A stretch of DNA of 64,000 bases from Struthidea cinerea (Eukaryota; Chordata; Aves; Passeriformes; Corcoracidae), in assembly GCA_013397865.1 (NCBI GenBank), contig VZTI01003267.1, positions 1,596,902 through 1,660,901 on the forward strand, in the 5' to 3' direction. A program made the translations under genes and the position numbers. Shown here piece after piece: positions 27,161 through 40,100 of the stretch (its first letter is position 1; the number at the start of each line of letters is the position of its first letter). The notes beneath the pieces are model-generated. The model made no database searches. It had not been told where the DNA came from and worked only from the letters and a program-made list of their open reading frames with translations.

Positions 27161-30100
27161 GTTGAATTACCATAAGACTATTTAAAGTTGATTACAAAAC
27201 ATCCCTGCTTATTCCCAACAAAAATTTCACATGGCTTCGGAAATTCTATTTTGATGCTTGGCGATGGCAGCAGTACAGGATGATGAACTGTGCCACCCCT
27301 TTGGGCATTACTGCAGTCTAAACAGGCAATAAGCTGCAAGCTTAAAAGGTCTGAGAAGGATTTATCATGGACTAATGAATCCAAAGAAACTGCTTTTTAG
27401 GAAGCCAGAGCTCCACAACACGCACTTACAATGCCAGGCACAGTCATTTTAAAAACTGAATCGGTAATGTCCCCTTGGCCGAATGCAGCAATTGGAGAAA
27501 CTGCTGCCATTATTTCTCCCGGCCACGGCGGAGGAGATGCCAGAGCCAAGAACAAAAGTTTAAATCTAGTCCACATATTTCCATCGCACAATTCCATAAA
27601 CCACCTGCCTCACCAGGTTTTGCCATCACAGTTCTAAGAAGCCAAAATGAAGAAAAAACAAACCCAAGTTTCCTCCGAGTTACATCAGTGTTACTGGGAC
27701 ATTGAAATGAAGACAATCAGAATTTGAACTAAATATAAGCTAGGGCAGCAGTGTCTTCTAATGTGTGTTGTGGTACCACCTACCTTTCCCAACACAGATG
27801 GGGTTGCTATTGTTCCTCTCCCCACACAGTAAATTGCCCATAAAAGTTTGGAGGAGATAATAAAACCCCATAAAACATAACCCCCACCAAACACAGGGTT
27901 ATCAACCCAGAGCGGGAAGAGGGCTCGATAGCACACACAGCTCAGATTTAAGGACAAGTCTGAAGTTTTTTCCTTTCATGGAACTAGGAGTCTGAAGATA
28001 ATTTTGGGGAAGTTTTTACTTGCTTGTAAATTTAACTATGCATAGATGAAAGAGTTAGTCATCTTGTCCATGTCAAAAATAAACACAGCAATTTCCAGAA
28101 TGTGTCACAATACAATATTAACTGTGTGTCTGCACAGTCACTGAATCAGTGGACACTTAATAGCCTTAATTTAGAATATCTGTATTTTCTGGAATCAGTC
28201 TAATGTACCCTGAACTACTAATACCACTTCTGAAAGAGTCAGTTTGCAGTACAAACACCTCTAAAACTGGTCCCAGTGACAAGAACCAAAGAGTGTGCCC
28301 TCCCTGCACAGCTGAGCTGCCTGACACAGAGCAGAGGCTGCGCTTTTCAAATTCACGGGCTCCTCTCACAGAAAGAGCTTGAACGGGAACGGTGCAGCCA
28401 AGAACTTGCTCACACACAAAATGCAGATGCCAAATTCCTATTATACAGGTACATGTCTATTACAAAGATGAACGCAAGCAAGGCTGCCAGCAGCCCAACA
28501 CATCAACCCCTCAGCCTTTCTGTAGCTCCTTGGACTCCAGATCCAACAGGGGAGCAAGCTGAGAAAACAGAAGGACCACTGGGAGGCAGATCTCAATTTC
28601 AGTCACCTGAAATTGTCTTCATTTTAAGGGAATCAAAACACACCATGCCCCTAAGAAGCAAAGCCTCTTCCACTAGGAAAAAGAGCTTTTCTGCTGACGC
28701 CAGGGGAATCAAAGTGAGGTGAAGGAACAGTTACAGGTTACCAAGGACTCACAACAAATGTCACTAATGCGTCCTGATGGGAATTATATAGCATTTGAAA
28801 GTTTTCCCTTGAGTTTTCAAGATACTAATTATACAATACCAGAGCAGTGAGACAGCTGGAGCAGACACAAGATATGTGCTAAAAGAGGTGAAAGACTTAA
28901 AGCATACTCATGGAGAAACTGGATAGCAATCACCTCTCCTATTTTATGGTTTCTTACACTTAAAGAACATCTCCAGCCAAAACACAGGCTCTCTCATCTC
29001 CGTGAGGAATAGGATATTGACACGAGACTAGAAAACACTGCTTCAGCATATCTTAGTAAAGACAAAACCTTTTCAGATCATACTTACTTCTGGATTCTAG
29101 ACGAAACTGAAGGAAATCGGATCTCCCCACAAACAGCACCACCCTGATGTCAGGGATCTGGTACTGCTATACAACTTCAGAGCAACATTAAGGCAATTGA
29201 GAACAAACAAACAAGCAATTCAGAGTGAAACAGAGACAACTTCCCATTTCTGTATACTTTTCTTTACACTTGTTTGTTAAGAATTCACCTGATTTTACAG
29301 ACAGGGCAGGAAAAGTCACATCACTTGCTGCAGACCAGATAGCAAGAGGACGTGGAATGCAGCATGCTTCAGTTTCCCTTCAGAACTTCATTTCTCTACC
29401 ACAGACTCTAAGATGCAGTATTTTTCCTAGTACCATGAACAGAACAGCACTAACAAATGTCAAAGAGCATTTTAAAAGCTGTATTTGTCAGGTATCAACA
29501 CTACAGGTTGGTTTAGCACAGGGAAGGACATATTGCAGCAACAGTGCTGAAAAGGAGAACTGAATCAATGTGTGAGTCAAATGCCATGTCACAAAGCAGC
29601 CTCCCAGCACACAGACCTGCAGTGCACAGGAACCAAGACGTAGGAAAAGGGCTGAGAATTTAGCAACCCAAAGTTTTAGGTGGAAAAGACCCTTGTGCCT
29701 GTACTGTAAGGCAGTGTGTCCGCTCACAGCAGGTGATTTATGGAATACTGATGCCTTCTGGTGTGTGTTGTTGGTGACCCCATCAACCCAGCCCCGTGCT
29801 ATTGCCACTGCCACCGCAGTCTCTGCTATCTGCCCGAGGGGGAGGCAGCAGTGATAAGGAGGAGGTGGGGCAAGACTCAAGTCAGGGGAGTAAAATGGCT
29901 AATTACTCCTTTGAGCAGCAAGTAAAATGGTTAAAAAGATACATTTTATATTCTAAAGCTTGTATTTTCAAGCAGAGAACTGTAAAATTGTATGTTTTCC
30001 CTATGTCTAAAGAAGTGAAACATGACAAAAACTGAGACTGACGTAAGATTCAGGCAGAGTAAGATTTAAGATCAGGGACATGCTGAGAGTTGAGTCAACA

Positions 30101-31204
30101 CAGATTTAATTCTTAAAACCTTTACTGACCTCATAATACACAGAGGAAAGCTGTGTAGTATCTCTAGAGTCAGGAGCAAAAGTCTATTGATGCTTCAATG
30201 CAGTACCTTAGGAGCAAATTTCTCAGATGCATCCTCCAGAAAGGATAAACCTCGCTGTTTTTAGAGAAACACCCAGACACCTCAAACTAAGCATAAGTGG
30301 GCATACACTTACTTAGAGTGCCTGTGTCAATGATAACAGACACGAATTCCAGTTCGGTTGTTGGATAATCTGTTTTCCACCCCTGCAATATAATTAGCAC
30401 CCAACATAAAGTGGCGAAATGAGGGAAGCAAGATGCCCTCTTTTCTCCCAGATCAAGGCACTTCATGGGCATCAATTAGATGTTAATGTCCCTGGGAGGC
30501 AAGCGTGACAAGTCTTATTAAGCCATTTTAAAGATTAGGATACTGAGTCACAGAGAGATTAAGAACTTCCTCAAAACCAAAAGGAGAGTCAGAGAGGGGG
30601 CAGCTACACTCCAGCAGAAGACTGCGCTGCTCCACCTTACTGCAAGGTTTAGAGTCTCTAAAGAAAAAAAAAAAGAAGGCCACGCTCACATGAAGCTTCC
30701 TGGCCATGCCAACATGCCTCCGTTTTGACCTGCAAGGGACCATCTTTAGGTACAAGAATGCAGCCCCGTTTCCAGGCTCAGATCTCATTCTGGCTGAAGG
30801 TACCAACAAGGCTGCCAATTGTAAACTGTTTTTAAAGTCGACAGAGACCTCCAGATATTTCCCAATTAAAACTTTTTGATACTGGTTCAACCTTACAGGC
30901 GTAGGGGCAAATAAATCTACAATCACCAGTCCACGAGCCAGCTATGTGAATTCAAGTCACATGCTGAATTTACACATGAAAAACGGAGTGAACGTGACAA
31001 GACAATCACTATCACAGGTTAACAAACACTTCAAAGCGCAAAGAGAAACTCAGCAGATGCCATCCTCAATTAGCCCAAAAGGTGAGCAGAGAAAGATGTT
31101 ATGCTGATTAACACACTCATTAGGACGCGTCCACACTAACAGCCCACTACAGTGTTGTAACACATTTGGAAAGCACTCGGCTGCCTTAATCGCAAGGTAC
31201 TCAC

Positions 31205-31342
31205 GGAGCGAAAAGGTTATTTTGACTTTTCCTGCGTGCCCGTCCGAGCCAGCGCGGCGTCAGCGCCCGGGACGCGCGCGGGGCAGGTACAGCCCCGGGC
31301 TCCGACAGCGCTCCGGGAGGGCTCCGGGAGCCCCGCGCCCGG
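31205..31342 (-). other. MICAL2: Candidate 3' part of the MICAL2 non-coding first exon
   Basis: On the minus strand the GC-rich DNA ends in CGCTCC followed by GTGAGT (31204-31199), a good donor apart from the C at -1. No ATG occurs on the minus strand between this donor and the N run, which fits a 5' UTR exon. The exon's 5' end and the transcription start would lie in or beyond the gap. This is a prediction from the donor and island only. Confidence 0.4.
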
Positions 31343-31692
31343 NNNNNNNNNNNNNNNNNNNNNNNNNNNNNNNNNNNNNNNNNNNNNNNNNNNNNNNNNN
31401 NNNNNNNNNNNNNNNNNNNNNNNNNNNNNNNNNNNNNNNNNNNNNNNNNNNNNNNNNNNNNNNNNNNNNNNNNNNNNNNNNNNNNNNNNNNNNNNNNNNN
31501 NNNNNNNNNNNNNNNNNNNNNNNNNNNNNNNNNNNNNNNNNNNNNNNNNNNNNNNNNNNNNNNNNNNNNNNNNNNNNNNNNNNNNNNNNNNNNNNNNNNN
31601 NNNNNNNNNNNNNNNNNNNNNNNNNNNNNNNNNNNNNNNNNNNNNNNNNNNNNNNNNNNNNNNNNNNNNNNNNNNNNNNNNNNNNNNNNNNN
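31343..31692. other. Assembly gap of 350 N inside the CpG island
   Basis: All 350 positions are N. The gap falls in the most GC-rich part of the window, a common site of sequence dropout in bird assemblies. Long open frames reported across it are artefacts of translating N. The true length of the missing DNA is unknown. Confidence 0.99.
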
Positions 31693-34063
31693 GCGGGCGC
31701 GCTGTGCCCTGCCGAGGTGCGCGTCCCCCGCCGCCCCCATCGGGGCTGGTGTGTGGCGCTTTCCCACGGCCGCTGCTGTGTCTGCGGGCCCCGAGGGTCC
31801 GGCCCCAGCGGGACGGAGCAGCCGCCACCTGCCGTGGGACGGCGCGGCATGGGGAACTCGGGGCGCTTCCTCTCGGCTGCTGAAGTTGTGTGTTTGAGGA
31901 AGCGTAAATGTTTCCACATATTCGGCAGGTTCAGGGAGGTTTTCGGTCAGCAGGCAAATAGAAAACCTCTGGAGAGAAAGTTCAGGATCAGCTCGCAGCA
32001 CTGGCACTGTGACTCCCCTATTCCCAACAACAGGAACATCTTGCTGGCGGCAGAAGTGAAGTTGTATGAAAAGGAACAGAGACAAACAATCAGGAATCAC
32101 TTGAAGTGCTGCAACAGGGAGGGCAAATGAGCTAAGGCTCATATCTGCTACTCTAAAGGCTTGACAAAAAGCCCTAGCAGGCCCACTTTATAGGTAAACT
32201 CAACCAGTCATACATAGTTTGACGTGTGCCACACAGTCACTACACTTAAGTGACGCTGCAGAAGGCTGTGGCAGAACAAGGGAGCGGGACCCTGGGCTGC
32301 CATGCCATGAGCTCTGACCCTTTTCGCACTTGAGCCAAATTTGAAGCGGCTTTGGATAAGGTGGAGAGAAAACAAGTGTGAATGTGGCCCTTTTCATCCA
32401 TGCACAGCTGAATGTAACATAATCTCCAATGACCCAAGTGGTTTAGCCAACTCTCTAAAATAATTTGTTGATCTTAGGGCAGGAATTTTGTTGTAGAAAA
32501 TACATCTCATTTGGGTTGATACTTGTCTTCTAGTTTTTTGCATCGTGCTTGGTTGGACCCAAGTTTACTCAATCATTAACTTTGAATTGCAGTATGTTTG
32601 TCTGCTTATTTAACTTCAGGAGATTAACTGTACTTTTTCCTCAAAGTGATAAAAGCAAGAATATAGAAATAGTGGTGCATAAAATTTCCCTGTTATCTAA
32701 AAGACTTATAATCTTTAGCAGCCTTGGGGAAGGCAAGAACAAGGAATGAGAAAGTCCTCTTGGCAAACTTCCAGGAAAAAAAATGATCTGTAGTTAGCAA
32801 AGGAGGATGTGTGCATGAAAGAAATCATATTTATATGATTTTTACAAAGTCTTGCTAGTTTCAGTCCACCACTGAGAGCCAGAGAACCCAGAAAATATAA
32901 AGTCTGAAAGAATTTAGCCCCTACTGGGAAATATTCCAAAACTTCCTTCTTTGGGATAGATGTTCCTTTTCGGTTAGGAAAGATGCTTACAGCACTGGTC
33001 TCCCACATGTCTGTTCACCTTCACAACTGTCCTCTTCCCTCCATGCCTCTCAGAAAAAGTTAATGAAAGTTAATAGCCAAAATTCTTCTGCATCATCAGG
33101 GGCTGCATGAAGACCACCAGGAACCTTGCTGTTTATTAACTATAATTAGTGTATTTACTCATCGGCCTTAACTATTTGATCTTTGAAAGTGGCTGAAAGA
33201 TGAATGTATAATTCACACTAATCTTAACTATTATCACAACCATCTTTAAAAATTATGTTTCATTATATGTTACTTAACCAGAATTAAGAAATTCTTTATT
33301 CACAGTCACACCTACCTCTCTCCGAAGGAAAACATAACTGAGATACAGTCTAGTCACTCTGGGCTAAGATGAACACACATCAGTTAAAGATTAGATTAAA
33401 AACATTCATCAGGAACCACCAATCTGGTATTACTTGGGGCTCTGTGGGATATCCTAGCCCACCCTTCCTTCTTTGAGGTGTGGGACACACAAGCGTAAAG
33501 GGAAATACCAACTTCCCTGGGTGCTGCACAGCCTCCCCTTCCCCTGAGACCAAGTTCCTAACCCTTTTTTTTTAACAGTGCAGCTGCTTTGTAATTTTTT
33601 TGTTCAATCCTATCCATTGAAAGGATAGGAAAAAGGAATAAGAATAGTCCTTACAAAAACAATCCAGCCTTAGCAAGTGGTATAAAGCCATGCCTGCTAA
33701 CTCTGCTGTAGGATGTTGATCCCTCTCTGTGGCTGGTGATGTGCAGCGCTCCCTTTCCTGACGTGTGCAAGCCTATCTATTCAAATTCTTGTAAATGGAA
33801 TCCTATCTACATACCCAGCACAATGAAAGCCCTTCTTGTGGTATTCAAACAACTTGTCTGATCCTTTCTGATTGACTGTGGATTTCTTCAAAGTTAACTG
33901 AATTTTTCATACAAAAGAGGTGGCCTGGTTGTGGCCTGGCTCTCAGGAGACCATGCTGAGCTCCCTCCTCAATTATTTATTTTCTTTATGACTTTGAGAA
34001 TTCATCGTGCGTCAATTTGTGATCTATAGGGTGCAGGTCACAGGAATTCCTCCCCTTGTGGGG

Positions 34064-34103
34064 GTTATGAGGGTGAAACCCCTGTTATGAGGCTGAAACC
34101 TTG
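34064..34103. repeat. Tandem duplication, two 20-bp units
   Basis: Units at 34064-34083 and 34084-34103 both read GTTATGAGG, then G or C, then TGAAACC. They differ at three positions. This is a recent-looking local duplication with no apparent function. Confidence 0.85.
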
Positions 34104-37100
34104 ACATTCTACTGCATCATGTGAAAGGCCACTGTGGGTAGCTTGGTATTTTCCTGCTCTTAGTTTGAAGTTGCTCATCATACTCATCTCTGGAGAGGAT
34201 CAGTAGTTAAATACAAATTTTCATGTTCTCTTCCTTCATTATTGGTTTTTGGTTTACATCAACATAGAAAGCCATCAGAGTGGTTCTTTTAAAGGAATTT
34301 TGCTTTAGAGTGAGGAAAAGAAAACAGATCTAAGGAAAGGAAGCTGGATTCTTTACGTGGGAGCATATAATTTTCCTGGAGCCTGGAATAGCTGGATTTT
34401 CTTACCACATGTGCAGGAAATAGCTCTTCCTACCCAATCCTGGGTGTATCAGATAATACCCTTAGCATATAAAGGAACTATTCTAGTGTGAGACACCTTC
34501 TAAACAACATTTCTGTTCAAGTTTGCAAGCACATTAACAGATTTATACAGGTCTATTGAGGAAGAGTTCAAAACACTTTGGTTCATTAGAAAAAGCAGAC
34601 GGAAGCACCTCTGAAGCCTGCACAGCTAATTTTCTAGCCTTCTTCCCACAGGAGACTCAAAGTTCATTTGTTAGGGAAGTTTGGGGATGGGTCCTTCATC
34701 ATCCCGCCTTCCTCCTGAGAGCAGCTTCTCACACACTCAGTGCTTCTGCTGCAGAAACAGGAGTGGGGCTCTCCCACACTGCCAGGGTTTGTGTTTGCCC
34801 TGTGTTGCCGCTGTCCTTTACGAGCTCTAACAAACCATCCCTCAGCACACCTGGTCAGTAACATGCCCCTGAGCTGGTAGCATTAGTCCTTCTTCCCTCA
34901 GTGCGAAGATTGATGTATGTTTGGGGTTTGGGCATGTGTGTGGGTGGTTTTAGTTTTTCCATGTGTATTTTCTCTGCTTTTTTAACAAACAGGAGCTAGA
35001 GCTTCTCTGATGCAGGTTACTGACACAAATCTAGGAAATTTCACTCCTTGGGTCACGTGCCTTTGCTGGCTAAATCTCCCTGAGGCTAAAAAGGATTTTA
35101 CAGATGTGAAATTTCTAATAATACACCAAATACAGGCACAGGATGATCTCTTGCTCCCGGTATCGTTCAACATTAATTGATTCATTCCCTAAGACACTTT
35201 GCTAAATGCAGTTTCACAGAGAGAGGCCAGCTAGCCAGCGCCAGCCCCTTCAAAATCTTCAGCTCATGAATCAAAAAAGTTCCTTATTTTGAACACAGAA
35301 GAAATGAGCCTCACAGTCTCTAGGATAACTCTAATTTCAGTAAGGCATGGTATTATGGTCCTGTATTTATTCCTATAAGGGAGTCACGTCTCAGTGTCAT
35401 TTACTTCATTAAGGGATAATGTCAGCTCTGGTGATGTTGTAACTACAAATCATGGAAACATTTTTTGAGTTCTAGAAAACAACAATCACAACCTTAAGAA
35501 GTTTCAAACCTCTCATGGGGCACATATCATCTTGTAAGGTGTGTTTGAATTTTGAGAAGATTTGACAGATAATCAAATAAGGTGGACATTATGAAGAGTA
35601 GAATAAACCATTGTTACAAAGGGTTGCATCTTTTTCTTTCTTTCTTGTAGCCAGTCTTTTAGTCAGCTGTTAAAGATTCTTTCACAAGGATACGTTTGTA
35701 TTGTTACCCTTAGGAATACCACTAAAAGCCTTTATTTTATTAATGTTGAGTCATCAGAGTTTACTCCACAGATATTTTATATTTTCATTTCTGACACTTG
35801 GGTTTGTGTGCTCAAAAGAATAAAAGAAGAAGCTTTTGATTCTTTGATTTGCAGAAGTCAGTACTGTGAGAAATACATGAGAGATATCAAAGCCATGGAG
35901 CTGCTTCTGTTGAAATAAATGTCAACCTCTCACTGACTTCAGAGAGAAAAAGATCAAGTAATTAAGTGTTGTTTTGCATGGATTCCAATAGGCTTTGGAT
36001 CAGGCCTCATTTCCCCAGCCAGTGCTTGCAGCTTTGCTGCTTTGGATTGTGCTGACAAACGACTCTCTGTAAAACTAACCCACCGAGCTCAGCAAAGCTG
36101 ATAAGATTTCCTTCCTGCACTGCTGTGCTAACACCTTCCCTGAAAATGTGCTCTGACTTCGGTCATACTTGATCTCAGATTAAGACTTTGCAGAGAAAAA
36201 TGAAACTTCAATGTGATAAAGTGATAAAGGAATTTAAGTTAATGTTCACTCTTCCCAGCCAAGTGATTCCAGGCTGTGTGCAGCTGGGAAATAGGTTCTG
36301 CTTTGTTGGGGTGCTGAAACATTTGCATGAGCCAGTAACTGCCAGCTGCTTGAAGGATTGTCACATTGCAAAACAGGCAGAGAGGGTTCAGATTGTATCA
36401 GGAGAAAAATACAGTGCTCCGTGAGAGACATGTTGGGGAAATTTTGTGAGAAAAGGGAAAAAAAAAAACCAAACACACAAACAATAGAAATAACTCACAC
36501 ACCTGCATGGAAACAGTTCCTAGAATGTGACTGCCAGTGAGTAAGGGGAATATTCTGTAAACACATTCTCAATACAAATTAACTTTTCTGTATGTGTTGT
36601 CAGCAAGAACCTGAGATTATTTCTTGTCTGTGGGAAACCTTCTGTCAGAGACAAAGATCACTTTCTACATGCTTTGATCTTAGCATATTAAATCTTAGCA
36701 GAGACTTTATTTAATTAAATGTTATTTATGTTTTGTGGGTGTTACTGAACAAAGACTTCCCTGAGTGTCATTAATGGAAGAATGACAGAGAGTTTGAACC
36801 AGGGAGGACCATCACGCTAAGTATGAATGCAGAGATATTTTAGGGAAATCCCTGTTTCTCAGACAGCTGAACACTCAGACATACTTGCCTAACTCAAGGA
36901 TGAAACCACAACACTTCTAAGTGCCATCCTTCCAGTCTCACAGAATCTCATCCTTCATTTTTAAGTTAAACACTTGCAGTTAGTCTGTGCTGCTGAAATT
37001 GTTTCTTTAATGGCTCTGACTCCATACATGTGAGCAAACCCACGTTAGAAGGTCAGCACTGAATCTCGGGGAAGGAGGTAATTTCCTTGGCAATGCCAGA

Positions 37101-40100
37101 GTTTACTTGGGGAGATTCTGGTGACTGATCATTCACTGTGCTGCATTACACTGTCTTAGAGGAGAGGTGACCTCGCTTCTCATGCTCAGCCAGGAAGGAA
37201 TGGCTAGGAAGAAGATATAGTCCTTTTTTAAAGTTATCTAGCACAAATGTTTCTGACTTGCTCTATGGAGATAATAGAAAACAACCAGCAACTGCTGGGC
37301 ATGAGTTCTGTCTGTTATACATTACTCTCTGTCTTGGCAGCATAGAATTAATAAATTATATGTATTCAAACCCCCTTTGTTTAAAAAATAAGGTTGCTAA
37401 GAAACAAGAGTTATGCACGTTTAATGCCATTTATGGATTTTCAAAGGATCCTGTCAATAGGAAGGGAATAACTGAGTACCTATAGGTTACATGTAAGTTT
37501 TGGTCATTCCAGTTAAACTACTTCAGCAAGAAGTGTTGATAACTATAAAAAATTGGTTTACCTATAGGTTACTGAAGTCATCATTTCAGTATGATTTATG
37601 TATGTTACAAATATTTGTATATGTAAACTTTGTTCAAAGCTGAGCAGTTGTCATGGTCCAGGAGGTAAGTGGATGTGCCCAGTGAAATGTGTATATTGAT
37701 ATTTTTCACTAGTATTCTTATTGTTGAGACAGAAAATTCATCCAGCTTCCTACATTTCACTGGACTCAGTGCTATGCTCATTTAAGCCAGTAACCAGCTT
37801 TTCTTCTGAGCTTGCTCAACTGCCAAAAAAAGAGAAAAAAACAAAAGACGAAAAAGGCAAAAAAGAAAAAAGAATGACAAATGGCAGCACAGCAACACAA
37901 CTGCTAAACCTGAAGGTGTTCCTGGCACTGACAGGGTGCCCATGGTACAGACACAGAAGAGACTTTTCCCTAAACCTGGTTTTATAAAGTTGAGAGCTGT
38001 AGGTCTCTAATCACTACCTTAAACTTGGGAAAATTATCGTCAAAAGATTGCACTTCTTGCTGGGAAAAAATACAACCGTGTTCTCAGCCTGCTACTCGGG
38101 AATATGCTCTTCAAAGTTTAATTGCTTTTTAACTACTCACTGCAACTCTAGGGGTTTTCTTTAAATTTTGTATCCAGCTACAGCAGCACTGAAGATTTCT
38201 CTTTCTTATCTGATCACAGAAAAAAAAAAAGCAAGCAGCTTATTCCTGTTTCCACCCTTTCATCCCTGGTTTCTTAAATGGAGCCTAAAGCCATTTACCT
38301 GTTTAACCTTGTGAGATAATTAAGTTGTTCAAGCTTGGTCAACTTCAGTTTTCCCAGTTAAACTGGCCACCTGCCAGCATTGTCAGTTTTCCATAAACCT
38401 GTAGGGAAGGTTTACATAACACCTCTGCTCCCAGGGAAGCTCAGCGCTGCCTCACTGATGCGGGCCAAAACCCCTCTGCCACGTTCAGAGTGGCTCAGGA
38501 GTTTACAATCCTCTTCAGCACTGCTTATGAGAGGGAAAGCCTGTACCACAGCCCACCTGGCGCAGCAAAACAAGGTTTTTAGCAAGCATTTGACAACATT
38601 GACACCATGTGTGGAATAAGGCCATGGTCATTCTCCTCCCGGCTGTAGTTTTGGGGATGTCAAGGATGCTGCAGCTGCTGCCTCCCCCTGGGATGCCAGG
38701 CTCTGCAGCACCACGTCTCCTGGCACCACTTGGCCATTAGCTCAGTGCTTGGCAAAGAGGTGCTACCCCACAAACGGCCACCAGCGACCAGGGTAACAGC
38801 AGGGCTTGTTGAACAGCCTCCTTTCCCTTCCCTGGCTTTCCTCAGCTCACACGATCTCACCGGATCACGGCACAAGCAATAGTGCTCCTGACAACCTGCA
38901 AAATATTTTTATGAACTTCGTCGTTTAGTGTTTAAACATGTCATGTTAGCAACTTCAAACAAACAAGCATAGCTTGCAGGGAGACCTTTTCAGACTTGCA
39001 CCATCTGCCAGTAGCTTTCCTGTGTCAGTGCCAGCATAAAAAAGAGAAGTATTCTCTAATTTAAAAAAAAGGTCCCGTGCATCTGCAAATGAGTCAGCAG
39101 GGCAGATGGCATCCCTTCCTGCTCCTCTGCACCCGGAGTTTGAAATAACAGCTGTCAGCTAGTGGAGGAAGAGCCTGAACACACCGAGAGCAAAACCACT
39201 TAGAACTGCCTGGGATGGCAACAGCAGCGCTTGGGGAGAAAACAAAGCCTGGGCACAAGTGCGTTTCCTCAACAGCTGAAATGAAGACTAACAACGCCGC
39301 ATTCCCAGGGGAAATCCTGTTGAGCAGAAACTTAGTCCATCAGCTCGCTGCAGGATTGTTCCGCGTTGCTCACAGAACTGGCTTTTCTTTTAAGTGCCCT
39401 TCATCTGGCAATATTTGCAATTCACACATGGGATGGACCTGTGAGACTCAGCGCAGCTCAAAAAGTCTTCTTTTGCCGTTCAGCCTTCCTGATTTGCAAG
39501 CGCTTCTTTCTGCGTGTGAAGTGCTCCTTTTAGCTCCCTATATTGCATCCTTGCAATTTCTTAATGAGCAGCAATTATGCTGCTCTTTCAAGATACGCAT
39601 CTGCCATCACCCATTCACCAACACACTGTTTAGCAATGTATAAGATAAAGACTAAAAGGCATTTTCAGAATTAAAAAAAAGTCAGTTTGAAATATCTCCA
39701 CGGGATTTAAATGGTTTATTTACTTCCTGGTGATCAAGAGATCACTGGCCTTTTACTTTCACCCACAGAGACAAATATTTGTTATCAGATGGTAAGCGAA
39801 AGTTTAGTTGTACCTGGATCATTCATATTAGATTTCAATACAGTACAAATGCTATCCAAGACTGTTTCAGAGAATGGTTTATTGTGAAACTTCACAGATG
39901 AAACTTCCTTATTAACAAAAAAAGAGTTCCGCATTTCGAGCAGACTCCCATTTTAATGAATTGAGTTAAAGGGCTGGTTTCCTTCATGCCACTACTCTTG
40001 TCATGTACTCCAGGCAGTGACAGAGCAGGACTTTTTTCTTAGTGCACAGTATTAGGATTTTTAGCAAGCACGTACATTTCACTGCGTGCTCATGGAGAGA

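Larger units (their letters stand above)
9220..31198 (-). other. MICAL2: Large first intron of MICAL2
   Basis: This lies between the candidate donor at 31204 and the acceptor at 9218 and is about 22 kb. I recognised no coding exon in it on either strand. Its longest open frames are 166 codons at 24344-24844 (minus), 148 at 28276-28722 (plus) and 145 at 12813-13250 (plus). None shows a domain, and their compositions look like chance. It contains a CR1 fragment near 27 kb, a 34-bp local duplication at 24284-24350, several T or A runs (for example near 12322, 17371 and 20090) and GC-richer patches near 21.5-21.8, 24.5-24.8 and 25.0-25.3 kb. Unrecognised non-coding 5' exons or alternative promoters could be present. 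Confidence 0.7.
31205..31900 (-). promoter_or_regulatory. MICAL2: CpG-island promoter, probably of MICAL2
   Basis: Both sides of the N run are dense in CpG and strongly GC-rich, for example GACGCGCGCGGGGC near 31270-31284 and the region 31693-31860. The flanking DNA is A/T-rich and CpG-poor. A GGGCGG (Sp1-type) box lies on the minus strand at 31736-31731, and I see no TATA box in the readable part. The island lies upstream of the MICAL2 start exon by about 22 kb, which fits a non-coding first exon and a long first intron. The direction is inferred from the gene; an antisense or divergent transcript from the same island is possible. Confidence 0.7.

Noticed and set aside
28276..28722. 148-codon open frame on the plus strand
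   Set aside because: No recognisable motif or splice context, and it lies antisense within the first intron of MICAL2. Treated as chance.
31201..32142. Long open frames of 200-313 codons spanning 31.2-32.1 kb on both strands
   Set aside because: They cross 350 N, which translate as unknown residues and hide stops. The readable parts are GC-biased and match no family.
33608..33630. Perfect 8-bp hairpin with a 7-nt loop
   Set aside because: Too short for a microRNA precursor or terminator-like element; such hairpins are frequent by chance at this scale.
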